A DNA stretch of 64,000 nt, taken from contig NC_052350.1 of assembly GCF_009727055.1 (NCBI RefSeq), positions 29,120,000-29,183,999 of the forward strand, given 5' to 3'. Of the stretch, positions 47,700 through 59,759 are shown piece by piece. The notes beneath the pieces are model-generated. The model was not told where the DNA came from. It worked only from the letters and a program-made list of their open reading frames with translations, and made no database searches. The stretch's first letter is position 1. Each line of letters opens with the position of its first letter. This stretch comes from Benincasa hispida (Eukaryota > Streptophyta > Magnoliopsida > Cucurbitales > Cucurbitaceae). Both the position numbers and the translations under genes were made by a program.

Positions 47700-49140
47700 A
47701 TGAGCTATGTTTACGTTCTGTTCGCCCATTCTACTAAGAGGTATGGGGACAAGAGTGCTGAACAAGAGTGTCTTTTTGGATGAGAAAAGAAAGAAGACTA
47801 GAGTCCTTATACTCCAATGTGTTATCTGTCCGAAGAGCCTTGATTCTGAGTGTGAACCATATTAGCAAAATCAATATATATTTGAGACAATGCAAAACGA
47901 TGTGACGTGAGCTCGAAAGAGAACAAGTAGGCTGTTGAAGTGACGTGAGCTCGAACAATCTTCCTACTTTGCGACCCACACCAACTGTCTATCCGGTTTG
48001 TGGATCCTGAACCTGACATCCAGTAGAAAAAAAAGAAATAGTTAAGCCAAGATTACACAATTGTCCGATGGAGACAATATTAAAGGCCAAGTTCGGAACA
48101 TAATACGTGTTGGAAAGCTATAATATGGGAGTATGAATAGAGGCAACATGAGATGTTATCATACAATTATTGTCAACAGCATAAATGAGAGGAAGAGATT
48201 TGGCAGGAGTGGGTGTAGTTAGAAGAGAAAAATCAAAAGTCATGTGGTTACAAAAAGCGGAATCAAGGAAACACTGATTACCTGAAGATATCACAAGAGT
48301 GAAGGAATTGGTTGAAATTACCTATTTAAGCAAGTCTTGTAAGTTGAAAGGTAGATGGAGAAGGTTTGGGCTCAGTAGAGGCAGAACTGGATTTAATGTG
48401 TCTAGACTTGGAAGAATGTCTTGGAGGTTGAGGTGGTCATGTAGGACAATTGTCCAGGATATAGTCACTTTGTGACAGTATCTACACTCGACTTTTGGTC
48501 AATCAGCAAATTTGTGTTTAGTGAGCTTACAATTTTTACAAAAGAGAGCTCCAAAAGTACCAGGCACAGGCATATGAGTACTTGCGAGGACAACCTTAGA
48601 TTGCTTGGAAGAAGTTGAGGCGTTTTTCTTCAAACATAATTTCTTGTATCGTCGAGTCTAGTGGTGGAAGATGACTGCGGTGTAGCAAAGTAGCACGGAT
48701 AGACTCGTATTATGAACAAAGCCCCATAAGAGCCTTAATAAGATGGAGATGATCAACACTAATTTTAGCTTGATCCAATTGTGTCCAAATGAGCTGAAGT
48801 ATGACTACATAGTCGTTAACAGATTGACCAGTCTCCTGAGTAAGACTAACAAGAGTGTTGTGTAGTTGATAATAATGAGCTAAACCAATAGACTAAAAAT
48901 GCGTAGACAGGAAATCCCACAAACTCTTGGCGTTATTAAACGGATTAAACTGAACATGGATAGCAGTTATAAACGTATTCTCGAGCCAAGTGATGATCTG
49001 ATGATTTTTACTATCCCAATCCTCTAATTGCTCAACAAATTTATTATCGTCCTTGATGGATAATCTGACCGATTGAGGAATATCGCCGGTTATAATGCGG
49101 CATAGCTTATGCCCAATTAGAAAACTCTTCATTTGATGGG
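47700..49140 (-). pseudogene. Copia G (different lineage): gag, protease, integrase start
   Basis: The UBN2-type gag (49,132-48,893) has FLIGHKLCRIITGD, KNHQIITWLENT and AKSLWDFLS. It continues with HYYQLHNTL, QETGQSVNDY and a zinc-knuckle-like CRYCHK. The protease/spacer region follows near 48,270-48,000: CFLDSAFCNHMT (catalytic DS present), PLIYAVDNNCM and TYYVPNLAFN. Then comes IKALRTDNTLEYKDSSL of the integrase core (about 47,830-47,880), with the element breaking off near 47,700. Stops and frame changes are numerous. Sequence type matches RE1-like Copia and differs from elements A, B and C. Confidence 0.82.
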
Positions 49141-49609
49141 CTCAAGTAAGATAATTTATTGCATCAAGAATCGTGCTAATGGGGCAAAATACATTATCTT
49201 TCTCTATGTGGCTTGACGTTTGTATGGGGGACTTGGCTCAATTATGGAGAGAAAGAAAAAAAAGACTCAAAACAAGCTTAGAGATCGACTAGGATCAGCT
49301 TGGAGAAATTGGCTTGACTCAACGCAGTGAGGTCAGCTCAGCTCAACTCAGTGGGATTGGCTTGGCTCGACTTAGTGGGATTAGCTCACAGCAGCGCGGC
49401 GTGAATCGACTCAAATCCAGTGAACGATTTAGCATGTGTGACTCATACCTGAACGCATGAATCTGATGTCCCTGGATCTCCGTCCGGTGGCACGATGTGG
49501 ACATCTGAAATGTCTGAACTTCGTTCATTGTCAAAAGAGGTACGATGGTGGAATCTCGCACCCAACGACGACATGCACTCAAGGTGACACATGGGGTGGA
49601 GATCATATT
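49141..49609 (-). other. Probable leader of Copia G, boundary with LTR of element B
   Basis: The sequence directly upstream of gag (minus strand) has repeated 'cttggctcgac/agctcagctcaactcag' phrases at 49,200-49,410. The frames at 49,343-49,648 have no domain. The transition to LTR sequence of element B occurs near 49,610. Confidence 0.4.
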
Positions 49610-50793
49610 CAAATATTTATTTCCTCTCAATTAAATTTTATATTATAATGTATCAATTACATTATATTAATTATATCACATATAATTAATTCCATTAATT
49701 AATATTTAAACAATTCAGATTACCCAAAATTAATTCTCATTGATCCCTGTTGAGCTACAGAGTGAACTTTATGGACTTGTAGATTGACACTCCAACAGTA
49801 CTTGAATAATTAATTAAACTTCTTTAATTAAATTATTCAATACCCATTAACTGTCGGTCACTTCACTAAAGATCGACAGCTGCACTCTTCATACTACCGA
49901 TATATTTCTATGTCCATTGAATATAATCAGTCAATAGTACGATGACCCTTCACTAATTGCTCATAAGTACAACTGGACCAAAAATACTAGTTTGCCCTTA
50001 TAGTTACATATAACTCTTTAAGTACCACTGATTCCTTTAATGAACAATAAGTCATAGTACAACTATGACCAAAACCCTCTTAGGCCAAGAGAGAGTATGA
50101 CACCACATTGTTCAATCCACGAAATCAGCCCTTCAGGGAGCAATTTATCTACTTACCTAGATGTTAGGGAAGAAGTGAATTTTTTCTTGTGTAGTTGTGT
50201 TTTTAGCTCCTCAATCAGACGAATTCCCAAAATGGTAGGCTTATTAAGTCAAAGATCTGGCCACTCTCACACATACAAATCATTGAACTACCTTCATAGG
50301 CCAGAGTTCACAACTCACTCAGCATTCAAGTCATGTCACCTATGGTCATCTTGGTGAAATGTAAGTCTCTATTATTAATGGTGTTTAAGAGACTAGTCAT
50401 TTCGTGGTCTGGTCTTATACAAACTCCTTTGTATAGAATACCCCTACTCACATGTCTCCACATGAATGATCAGAATCAGATCGTTTGTAGCACTTTACAA
50501 CAATTGTAACATTTACAAAACGAGTCGTATTCGTAGTGTCACAAGAATAAGGTACCCAACTTTATCCATCTATTATAGACCATTTAGGTTATCACTTAAA
50601 CATGATCCACTTGTATGTCTCTACATACATGTTTAAGCTACAGAAGATAACCTTGGATGTTAGTTTATTGGTTTGTAGGTTAATACTACTAAATGTCGAA
50701 TAAAACATCTCATATGTTATTAAATAAATAAAAAGTTTGTACATTATAATTATAAACTAGATAACCCACGAGATTTAGAGTATCAACCCAGCA
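49610..50793 (-). repeat. 3' LTR of Copia B (truncated)
   Basis: It starts TGCTGGGTTGATACTCTAAA at 50,793, directly after the purine tract GGGGGAGAT. It contains the same landmarks as the 3' LTR of element A read in reverse (50,100-50,640) and the AT-rich portion (49,620-49,740). It ends abruptly at about 49,610 without the CCTACA terminus seen at 54,062. Confidence 0.72.
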
Positions 50794-50918
50794 ATCTCCC
50801 CCTTGTCCTAAAGCTAGTAGGGTGTACAATATAAAAGTACATACAAAACAATAAACTAAGGCATAATACATGTCGAGTATAAAATCTCCCACTTGCCCTA
50901 GACTAGATGTGACCTGTC

Positions 50919-52330
50919 TTATAGACCCATAATCTGCAGGTGAGCCTTAAACACTTTAGCCATGAGGGCCTTTGTATATGGATCAGCGGTGTTATGCTCT
51001 GAAACTATCTGCGTGACAATCACGTCCCCTTGATGCACAGTCTCTTGGATGAGATGATACTTCTGCTCTATGTGCTTCCCATGATTGTGACTCTTAGGCT
51101 CTTGGGAATTAGCCACAGTACCACTATTATCACAATAAAGAATGACGGGCTTAGACGTGTCTGGAACCACTTCCAGGATTAGTCTGAAATTTACTGAGCC
51201 ACACAACTTCCTTAGTAGCTTCACAAGCCGCTACGTACTCAACCTCCATAATGGAGTTAGTAATGCATCCATGCTTGGTGCTCCTCCAAACTACTGCTTC
51301 TCCGTTAAGAGTGAACACTGATTCTAATGTGGATTTCCTAGAATCCTTATCAATCTGGAAATCAGAGTCCATGTATCCTGTAAGGACCATATCCTTAGAA
51401 CCATATACGAGCATGTAGTCCCTCATTCTCCATAGATACTTGAGGATGTTCTTAACGGTGGTTCACTGATCAAATCCTAGATTAGACTGATATCTACTGA
51501 CTATCCCCACTACATAGCAGATGTTAGGTCTTACATAATATTGCATACATATGGCTACCAACAGCCGATGTATAGGGGATCCATCTCATTTTCTCAACTT
51601 CTTGAGGTGTCTTACGACATTGTTCCTTAGACAAAATAACTCCATGCCTAAAAGGGAGTAAACCTCTTTTGGAGTTTTGCATCAAAAACTTGACAAGCAT
51701 CTTATCAATGTACGATGTTTGAGATAGGACTAGCATTTTGTTCCTTCAATCTCTAAAGATTTGAATACTTAGGACAAACTGCGTCTCTCCCAAATCTTTC
51801 ATTTGGAATTGGGTCATTGGTCAATTCTTAATTTCAGTCAGTAGACCTACATCATTCCCAATTAGTAGGATATCGTCTACATACAACACTAGAAAAGCTA
51901 CTGAACTGTTGATGATTTTCTTGTAAACACAAGGCTCATCGACATTTTGATTAAAGCCATAAGATTTGATCGCAGTATCAAATCTTATATTCCAAGATCG
52001 AGAAGCTTTCTTCAATCCATAAATGGATCGATTAAGCTTGCAAACCTTTTGCTCTTGACCTTGGGATATAAATCCCTCAGGCTGCTCAATATAAATGGTC
52101 TCCTCAAGATTGTCATTCAGAAAAGCAGTTTTGACATCCATTTTCCAAATCTCATAGTTATAATATGAGGCAATGGACATGAGTATCCGGATAGACTTTA
52201 ACATAGTACAGGTGAGAAAGCCTCCTCATAATCAACTCCCTCAACTTGGGTATCCCTTTTCCACAAGCCTAGCCTTAAAGGTTTGCACCTCCCCACTAGC
52301 ACCTTGTTTTCTCTTGTACACTTTCTGAAT
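50919..52330 (-). pseudogene. Copia B RT and RNase H
   Basis: On the minus strand: KVYKRKQGASGEVQTFKARL (about 52,310-52,260), frameshift, then LKSIRILMSIASYYNYEIWK and KTAFLNDN. RT has an intact YVDD in LYVDDILLIGN (about 51,865-51,885). LSQTSYIDKMLVKF, RRIPYTSAVGS-like sequence and RNase H with MEVEYVAACEATKE and YCDNSGTV follow. The C-terminus QIVSEHNTADPYTKAL ends near 50,919. At least four frame breaks occur. It is less decayed than element A but lacks everything before RT. Confidence 0.9.
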
Positions 52331-52520
52331 GGAGGTCACTCCCAGGGTGACACAAAGTGTTGCATGTACCTTTCGGTGTGAACATCTTGAGAACGTGAGA
52401 ATTTTAAAATCAAAACATCAAATTTGATTTTAAAGTGAACGACTTCCCCCATTCACCAAAATCTCGATTCATGTAAACACTTTCCGAATAAAAGTCACTC
52501 CCAGGGTTACACGAAGTGCC
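52324..52520 (-). repeat. Duplicated leader block in Copia B
   Basis: 'ggtcactcccagggtgacac' (52,333-52,352) and 'agtcactcccagggttacac' (52,493-52,512) lie 160 bp apart with similar flanks ('ctttc.gaat' before, 'gaagtg' after). Confidence 0.75.
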
Positions 52521-54047
52521 ATATGAATTTTGATCGTGAACTCTTAGGGACGTGAGAGCTAAAAATAATCATATCATATATGTCTATTAATCTCCCACTA
52601 AAGCGTTCTAACACATCATATACGTTGTTTGATTTTCACTGAAGTGTTCTAATAGCATATCATATATGTTATTAAACTCCCACTGAAGTGTTCTAACGAT
52701 TAAACGAGGTATTCGTATCTTATATTTTTTTTGGGTAATTAAATAACCTAAGTTTAAGGGTTTATCTAAGTATAACGTTTATAATTAGATTTAACTAACG
52801 ATGTCTAGGTGATAAACCAGTTTTAAAACCTCACATCGCTCACGTATTGCTCATAAAACCGATTAACAACGCTCAATAATTCAGCCATAATCCCCAGGTA
52901 GGAGGTGTTCCGTAGAGCGTCAACTTAAAACCTCCAGCCTTCGACATGATTATATACCGGTTGAGTTTGTAACCCGAGTTTTACAAGCTTAACGACTTAT
53001 TTTAACTATTAAAACGAGTTGTTAACCTACGTGAGTATGCAGTTGTTCTTTGTTATGGATTTTAAATGTCTAACATAATTTTATAACAACTTACCGAAAT
53101 TTAGACATGCTAAACATCCACTAACATTTATTTTGAATAAAGAAACCCTAAATATGCATACTATATATTTTAACATTTTATAACATACTTTCAATTCATG
53201 TAACATGCTTCCTATAGTGGGATTTTAAATCTACATGACATACTGTATGCACATACAACATTTATTTAATTAAAACATACATTACATGCATAAATAATTA
53301 AACACATACTGATACGGTTTTAGTTTTGGCATTTTCAAGCAAACAAAGGCCTAATTATTACAAAAACAGCAAGAAACAGCTCCAAACCGCTTCCAGACCG
53401 CTCGAACCACTCCAAACCGAACCCAAACAACTTGAACCGGAGGTGAATCACTTGAACTGAACTAAGCAAAATGCTTTTGAAGGTGAATCGGGTCAAGTTT
53501 GAAAAAATCAGTCAAACTGGTCGATGCCCACTTAGTCAACAGGTCAAATTTGTCAAAACCCGTTCAAGAATCTCGCCGCTGGTTGAAATCTCGCTCAAAC
53601 TCAATCTCTCGCTGAAAATCGATTCAAGATCTCGCTAGCTCCATTGAATCTCATTGGTTTTGAAGGAAATATCGCTCCTTTGCTAGAAATCTCGCTCGAA
53701 ATTCGAATGAAAATCTCGCTCTCACTAGAATTTTGAGCAGCGTTGCGACGCTCAAGGGTAGCGTCGCAACGCTACTTGGGCAGAAGTTAACGATCTGGAA
53801 ATCTGCAGCTCGACCTTCTTCATTTCTTTCTTCAATTACAATTTAATTTCAACTCTAATGACTCCAAATAAATTACAGACTCTTGAGCACACATATAAGC
53901 TCATCAAACAAGAGCTAATTACAAATTTAATCAAGGAATCAAAGAGAATTTAAACGCCAAAGCTCAGAAAATCATATCAGTGCACTATTTTCATATATCT
54001 CATAAAAAACACCCACCAAGCCAAAATTAAACCAAATTAAATGCGAT
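52331..54047 (-). other. Leader of Copia B
   Basis: The duplicated block is at 52,324-52,360 and 52,481-52,520. Next, going upstream, is 'ccccaggtaggaggtgttccgtagagcgtcaactta' (52,890-52,925, compare 8,950-8,985), then AT-rich 'tacatgcata' sequence (53,100-53,310). The region 53,380-53,800 has repeated 'gaatctcgct' and 'ccaaaccg' phrases where other copies carry the ACGATCG cluster; here that cluster is missing. Confidence 0.6.
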
Positions 54048-54061
54048 GCTCTGATACCAAT
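54048..54061 (-). other. Primer-binding site of Copia B
   Basis: On the minus strand ATTGGTATCAGAGC directly follows the LTR end ...ATCCTACA. It is a full match to the usual initiator tRNA-Met PBS. Confidence 0.9.
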
Positions 54062-54720
54062 TGTAGGATTATATCAACATGTAGCGAAAACAACCAGGAT
54101 CAATAAGCATTATAATTCATCAACATGTAGCGGAAACTACATTTTAGCTGTATTTTCAAACATATATGGATTGATATTCAATCATTGGTGTAGAAGACCC
54201 ACTAGTTGACTATAAGTTATATCACTCTTAATCTTTAATCCTTTCATGGCACCTCCTACATAGCTGTTTTTGATCTGGTCTTGCACCCCACCATAGCACA
54301 CAAATATGTAAAGAAGTGTCATTGATCCTATAATAAGTCAATTAGGGACAATCATGTTTCAATTTCATTTGAAATTACAATAAAAGTTTTGTTATCGTTA
54401 AGTAAATAGTACTTAGTCTGTGATCATCGATTGCTTACGTCTTGATCAACGATCACACACCATGTAGTCAACAATCGTGTACCATGGGATCAACGATCAC
54501 ATACCAAATTGTCAACGATTGCGTACTACTGGTAGCCGATTTCTATGGTCAATAGATGTTATTCACTGCCATGAATTGAAAGAGTAGACGATACTCTGTA
54601 TAGAAAGAATCGATTTCCCAATTTTATTTTACGAAACCATAATAATACAAATATAGAAAACAGATAAACAACCTTAATTAAGCATGCTTTTCTAACAAAA
54701 TCAAAGAGAAAGAAAGGGTT
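54062..54720 (-). repeat. 5' LTR end of Copia B
   Basis: It shares 'tgtaggattatatcaacatgtagcg' with the LTR end at 10,391-10,425. A phrase 'aagcattataattcatcaacatgtagcgg' partly duplicates the terminus at 54,107-54,133. Beyond about 54,420 it holds a small cluster of 'tcaacgatcacac' motifs. Confidence 0.55.
54425..54540 (-). repeat. Small 'caacgatc' motif cluster 5
   Basis: Five to six units of 'tcaacgatcacacacc' type at about 22-25 bp spacing. They are related to but distinct from the CACGATCGTG palindromes, and most have only one half-site. Confidence 0.6.
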
Positions 54721-54731
54721 AAAGAACCACT

Positions 54732-55345
54732 TGTTGGGTTGTACGTCCTAAAACTCGCAGTATGTAAAGTTAAATATATTCTATTGTCAATTAAGATGTT
54801 ATTCAACATTACTTCAATAAAGTTATTATTGAATCTATAAATTGCACTTATAAAGTCTAAATCCAATAAACTAAGGTTCATAACTATTATATGAATATTT
54901 GAAATTTATGTGGAGACATAAAGATGAGTCAAGTTCGAGTAAATAGTCAAAATGATCTATAGTATACGAATAAGATTGAGTACCTTATTCTGGTAACACT
55001 ATCGGATGTGGCCCACTCTGTAGTTGTTATAATTTGTTGTAAGGTACTACAAACGAAGTAATCCTGATTCGTTCATGTATTGACATGAGGAGTGGGGGCG
55101 TCCTATGCAATGAGTTTGTGTAAGATCGGACCAAGAAATAAGTCACTCTTACTTTATAACATTGTTTACTGTTTAAGACTGACTATTTCGCTTAGATGAC
55201 CTAGGTAACTCGATCTTAATCCTGTGCTGACTATAAACTTTTGTTTATTTGGGATTATCCTTAGATTTGCATAGGTGAGGGTTGACTCAATAACACTGGT
55301 TTGATATAATTGAACGTTTAATTTATCGAAATTAACGAAAATTTG
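54732..55345 (+). mobile_element. Truncated Copia-family LTR
   Basis: It starts TGTTGGGTTGTACGTCCTAAA. It contains 'gagtaccttattctggtaacact' and 'ggatgtggcccactctgt', then 'gggggcgtcctatgcaa', the forward form of 11,780-12,070. The LTR stops near 55,345 and changes to AT-rich sequence. No PBS follows. Confidence 0.65.
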
Positions 55346-55777
55346 AGAGTTCATAATATTTAAATATTAATTACATGAATAGGATTCATGTTTAAAATTA
55401 GATGTGTGATTAATTTAATATTTTGATATTAAATTGTTATTTAATTAATTAAAAATCAAATTAATTTTCAATTTCAATTCAATTTGAAAATTTGAATTTT
55501 GTTGTTTTAAATTTAATTAATTATGAATTAATTGAATCAAGTTTTAGTTAATTTTTTGAATTAATTAAAATTCAAATTTAAAAATACAAAAAAATTGGAA
55601 ATTAGATTTGAGTGGGATCTTCCCACAATTTCACTAAATTGAGGTGTTCCTCCCAGATACACACAAATTCCATTTTTATACATGCAATTGAGGTGACCTT
55701 GAGATGTTTCCTTTAGTGCCTGCATGAAAAGAATGGATAAAACGCTCCAATTAGATTGAGGAACAAGAGGCTTGCTG
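55346..55777. other. AT-rich unassigned sequence
   Basis: Mostly 'taattaattaa' and 'aattcaatttgaaaattt' repeats, resembling the AT-rich inner part of the neighbouring LTRs. No gene is seen. Confidence 0.35.
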
Positions 55778-56299
55778 CTAGAGATGTCCAATTTCCCTAC
55801 GGGGATGGGGAGTCCCCGATAAGGCGGGGAATGGGGGAAAAATTTCCCGTGAGCTAAATGGGGACGGAGAATGTATTCCCCATCCCCGCCCTCGGCCCCG
55901 GCCCCGTCCCGATTAGCCTTTACATATTTATTTAGTATAGTTATCTAATGTTATGTTATTATTATTATTATATAAATATTACACTTAAATTTCAAATTTG
56001 ATTATTTATTGGGAAAGATAATGAATATGTTTAAATTGAATGTTTAAATTTAGATTATATATGTGAATAATTTGATTTTTATTTATTTATTTCTACTAAA
56101 AAAATTAATTAGCTTTTTTAGGCCAAAATTTGAGTAATTTATCTTTAAATTCAAATTGTCATATAAAACTCACCATAATAAACAATTTAGTGACAAATTT
56201 AATTATTTAATTAAAATTTGCTCACATTAGTGATTTAGATTAATTGACTTTTTACAAAAAAAAAAACAGTAATGGGGAAAAATTCGCCGCAGGAAACCC
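55778..56299 (+). mobile_element. DNA-transposon end interrupted by Copia C
   Basis: A GC-rich palindromic block (55,800-55,915) with 'ggggatggggagtcccc' and 'ccccatccccgccc' has the look of non-autonomous plant DNA-transposon ends. At 56,268-56,298 'aatggggaaaaattcgccgcagg' looks like part of the same type of sequence. Copia C begins immediately after, at 56,300. Superfamily is uncertain. Confidence 0.4.
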
Positions 56300-57677
56300 T
56301 GTTGACTTTTTGGCTCTTAATCTCAATTAATTAATTAATCAATATTTTGATGATAACAAAATCAATTTTTAATTACTGAAAATTTTAGTGTTTTTATATG
56401 TCCATAGCGTAGAGCTTGGAACAACGATTCCAACACCTCTTGAATCACTCAAATCGGAGCTAAAACGAAAAATTTACGACCGAAACGAGTTTTATCGAAA
56501 AAGATCAGTGGTGATGACATGGCGAGCTGAGTCAGCATCAATGAACAATCCGGCGACAACACGTGGAGCTTTGGGAGAGTGACACATGGGGCTTTTGGTT
56601 ATTTAAAATATTATATATATTATTTTATTAAAAAAATGAAATTTAAAAGAAATTTAAAAAGAAAATAAATTTAATATTATTTATGTTTGTGTGCTAGTTT
56701 TTTACACATGATATTTTTTTTTTAATTTTTGGATTGACTTTAAAAGAATGAATTTAAAAAGAAAATGAATTAAAAGAAAATGAATTTAATATATTTAATG
56801 TTTGTGTCTAACGGCTAGTTTTTGACACATGGTATGTTTTTTATTTCTTTTGGATTAATTTTAAAAAAGAAATGAATTTCAAAAGAAAATGAATTTAATA
56901 TTATATTTTATTATATCTAACGACTAGTTTAGTTTAAAATCTCCACCATTGATTTTTCTTTTCCAACATCAAATGGTCCAAATTAATTGTGGTTTCTAAA
57001 AATTTTTCCATCTCTATATAAATTATCTTCCTCTCCAAATTTTGAACAAACAAATTTTACATTTCATAATCCTCAAAAACTCAAAAGTTTCATGGTTGCT
57101 CTCTCTAAGTTCCCAAATTTTTTCTTTTCATCTTATTCTTGAGAGAGTGTTATTGATTGTGAGGATAAATTTGTTGAGTGCTTAAACTTGTAAATCCACT
57201 CTAGTGAGAGTTGTATTGTGTTTTTCAAAAATTCCAACATCTGTAACGGTTTGATCCTAAACCATGGAAAGGATCGGTTTGCTCTTGAACCGAAAAGGAC
57301 TGGTGTAGTTGGTTAAACGGTTGGAAAGAGTCGGAAAGATTTTATTCAAGTTCCCAAGAGGCGCTTGGAAGTGGAGTAGGTCGAGTTTGACCGAACCACT
57401 ATAAAAAATTACGGTGTCTTCTTCTCTAACTCTTTCCTTTTTTTATTTTGCAATTAATTTAAGCAATTTATTGTATGTTTTAGTTTGTTCTTATTTATTT
57501 GCTAAAATTTGATAGAATTAAATTATCACATTTTTGTTATCTTATTTGTTGCATAAAATTGAATTTTTCTAATTATTTATAAAAAGTGTATTAATTAGTT
57601 TAATTGGGTTAATTTAGAAAAAAAAAAGTTTAATTAAACCCTATTCGCTCCTCTAGGGTTGCCATATCGATCCAACA
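56300..57677 (+). repeat. 5' LTR of Copia C
   Basis: 1,378 bp from TGTTGACT to ...GATCCAACA. The first 280 bp match 63,147-63,435 closely. Two further direct repeats are visible inside: 'aaatgaatttaaaagaaa' and 'acggctagtttttgacacatg' type phrases at 56,690-56,930. Confidence 0.8.
57015..57023 (+). promoter_or_regulatory. Putative TATA box in the 5' LTR of Copia C
   Basis: TATATAAAT in the context 'ccatctctatataaattatc' lies about 660 bp before the LTR end, a reasonable place for the U3/R border. Confidence 0.5.
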
Positions 57678-57691
57678 ATTGGTATAAAGAT
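57678..57691 (+). other. Degraded primer-binding site of Copia C
   Basis: ATTGGTATAAAGAT follows the LTR end. The first eight bases match the usual PBS and the remainder has changed. Confidence 0.6.
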
Positions 57692-57745
57692 GGGTTGCTC
57701 TTTTTGAAATATTTATTTCTTGATAAACTTAATTATTTTTTAGCT

Positions 57746-58660
57746 ATGACAACTTTTAGGTTTTATCCCTTTTACCGATAGTCAATCTATTATAAAGCCT
57801 TATTTTTTTAATGGTATTAATTATAGTTATTGGAAAAATATAATGAGATTTTTCTTGCTTTCTATTGATTATGATTTGTGGGATATTGTTGAGGAAGGTT
57901 TTAAAATTCCAACAAAAGATGTTGATGGTGTTAGCACTATAAAACCTAAGAAAGAATGGTCAATAAATGAAAAGAAAGCATGCTCTTTAAATGCAAAAGC
58001 TATTAATTGCTTATTTTGTACTTTGAATGAAGTTGAGTATAATAGAGTGTCTATTTGCAAAACCGTTAAAGAGATATGGGATAAATTAGAAATTACTCAT
58101 GAAGGAACTAGACAAGTAAAAGAAACAAAGATTGACAGTTAGTTCATCATATGAAATATTTAAAATTGATGAAAATGAAGCTATTTCAGATATGTTTATT
58201 AGATTTACTAACATTGTCAATGTTTTAGAAGGACTTGGGAAAAAGTACTCAAATCTTGAGAAGATAAGAAGCTATTATGGTCTTTGCCTAAACAATGGGA
58301 GTCTAAAGTCACTGCTATTCAGAAAGCAAAGGATCTCAAATCTCTCTCCATTGATGAATTCATGGGCTCTTGTTGATGCATGAGATAAAGATCAAAAAAA
58401 ACATGGAGGATGAGAAGAAAAGAAAGAAAAGAGTATAGCTTTAAAGACCATTCTTTAGAAGTTGACTCCCAAGATGAAGATGACCTTGAGAAGATATATT
58501 GCATACTTTCACGTAAGATAAGAACTTCATCAAGAGAAAGAAGCAATTCAAGAAGCATCTCTCCAACCAAAAAGAGTCAAAAGGTGAAAAGAGCAAAAAG
58601 AATAAGGAATATGCTATGAATGTAAGAAGCCGGGTCATATTAGAACCGATTGTCCTTTCT
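57746..58660 (+). pseudogene. Copia C gag
   Basis: The core frame at 57,843-58,142 reads YDLWDIVEEGFKIP, then NAKAINCLFCTLNEVEYNRV and KEIWDKLEITHEGT, the UBN2-type gag pattern. It continues in another frame (YEIFKIDENEAISDMFIRFT) and ends in a complete CCHC knuckle, CYECKKPGHIRTDC, at about 58,612-58,654. Frame breaks at about 57,779, 58,139 and 58,381 prevent a full protein. Confidence 0.82.
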
Positions 58661-59495
58661 CAAATCATCCAAGAAGAAAACAATGAAAGCTACTTGGGAT
58701 GATAGCGATGAAAGCGAAAGTGGGATGATAATGAAGAAGTGGCCAATTTTTGCTTCATGGCTCATAGTGACAAAGAGGATGAACAAAATGATGAGGTAAC
58801 TCTAGAACCTCTTTCTTATAATGAATTGTTCGAAGCTTTTGAAAATATGCAAAATGATTTAGAAAAACTTAGTTCTAAGTATGTTGTGCTTAAAAAGAAA
58901 ATACAAGTGTTTATCTAGTAAAAATAAGTCTTTACTTGAAGAAATTGTTTGCTTAAAAGAGAATGAGCATGATGCTATGCATATATGATGAAATGAAATC
59001 TCTTGTGACAAGCATGCTTTTGATTGTGATGAGAAAAGTGCCTTGCTTGACAAAGTTAAATTTCTTGAGGATGATAGTTGTGAAAAAATAATTTGATTAA
59101 AATACTCAAAGAAAAGGAATTTAGTGCTTTGCAAGAACTTGATAAAGCTAAAGAATCTATTAAAAAGTTGACAATAGGTGCTCAAAGATTAGACAAGATA
59201 ATTGAAGTAGGCAAGCCTTTTGGTGATAAAAGAGGTTTAGGCTATATTGATGAATGTTCTACTCCTTCAAGTTCTAAAACTATCTTTGTTAAAGCATTTC
59301 ATAATATGCCTAAGCTTAATATGCCTAAGGTTGTGTCTAAGCATGTTAAATCTAACTTTGTGTCTATATGTCATTATTGTGGTGTTGAAGGCCATATTAG
59401 ACCTAAGGTGTTTAAATTGAAATATGCTCATACTACTTCTCCAAGAAGAATTTTTTCTCAAAGGGCAAAGTTTCACAAATGCTCCAAGGAATAAT
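58661..59495 (+). pseudogene. Copia C gag-pol linker with altered second knuckle
   Basis: An acidic, coiled-coil-like region (NEEVANFCFMAH then ELFEAFENMQND, 58,730-59,100) leads to CHYCGVEGHIRPKVFKL at about 59,370. That is a CCHC knuckle pattern whose last Cys is Val. Frame breaks occur throughout. Confidence 0.65.
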
Positions 59496-59759
59496 TTCTC
59501 CAAGAAAAAGTAGAGTGCATAAATTTGTTGTAAGAGATAAATCTTTGCATAATGTTGTTTGTTTCTCATGTCAAGTTTGGACGTACAACTTATTCTTGTT
59601 ACTTGTCTAAATCCAGTGCCTTAAATGTCTATGCAAAAATGAAATTGATTCCCAAGTTTGTTAATGCTAATCATCTAGGATCCAAACAAGTGTGGGTACC
59701 AAAGAATCAAACTTGAACATTTGTGTTTGTAGGTTTCTTTGAAAGCCTCTAAGAAAAAA

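Larger units (their letters stand above)
49610..54720 (-). mobile_element. Copia B, internal deletion derivative
   Basis: A minus-strand element of the family of Copia A. Its 5' LTR end and PBS are at 54,062 and 54,048-54,061. A leader follows (54,047 to about 52,331), then only the RT-RNase H part of pol (52,330-50,919), two polypurine tracts and a 3' LTR (50,793-49,610, truncated). Gag, protease and integrase are absent because the leader joins RT directly. The outer limit of the 5' LTR is uncertain, since an opposite LTR begins at 54,732. Confidence 0.75.

Noticed and set aside
47499..47783. 94-codon plus-strand frame
   Set aside because: Its right part is the antisense of a Copia integrase remnant and its left part shows no domain.
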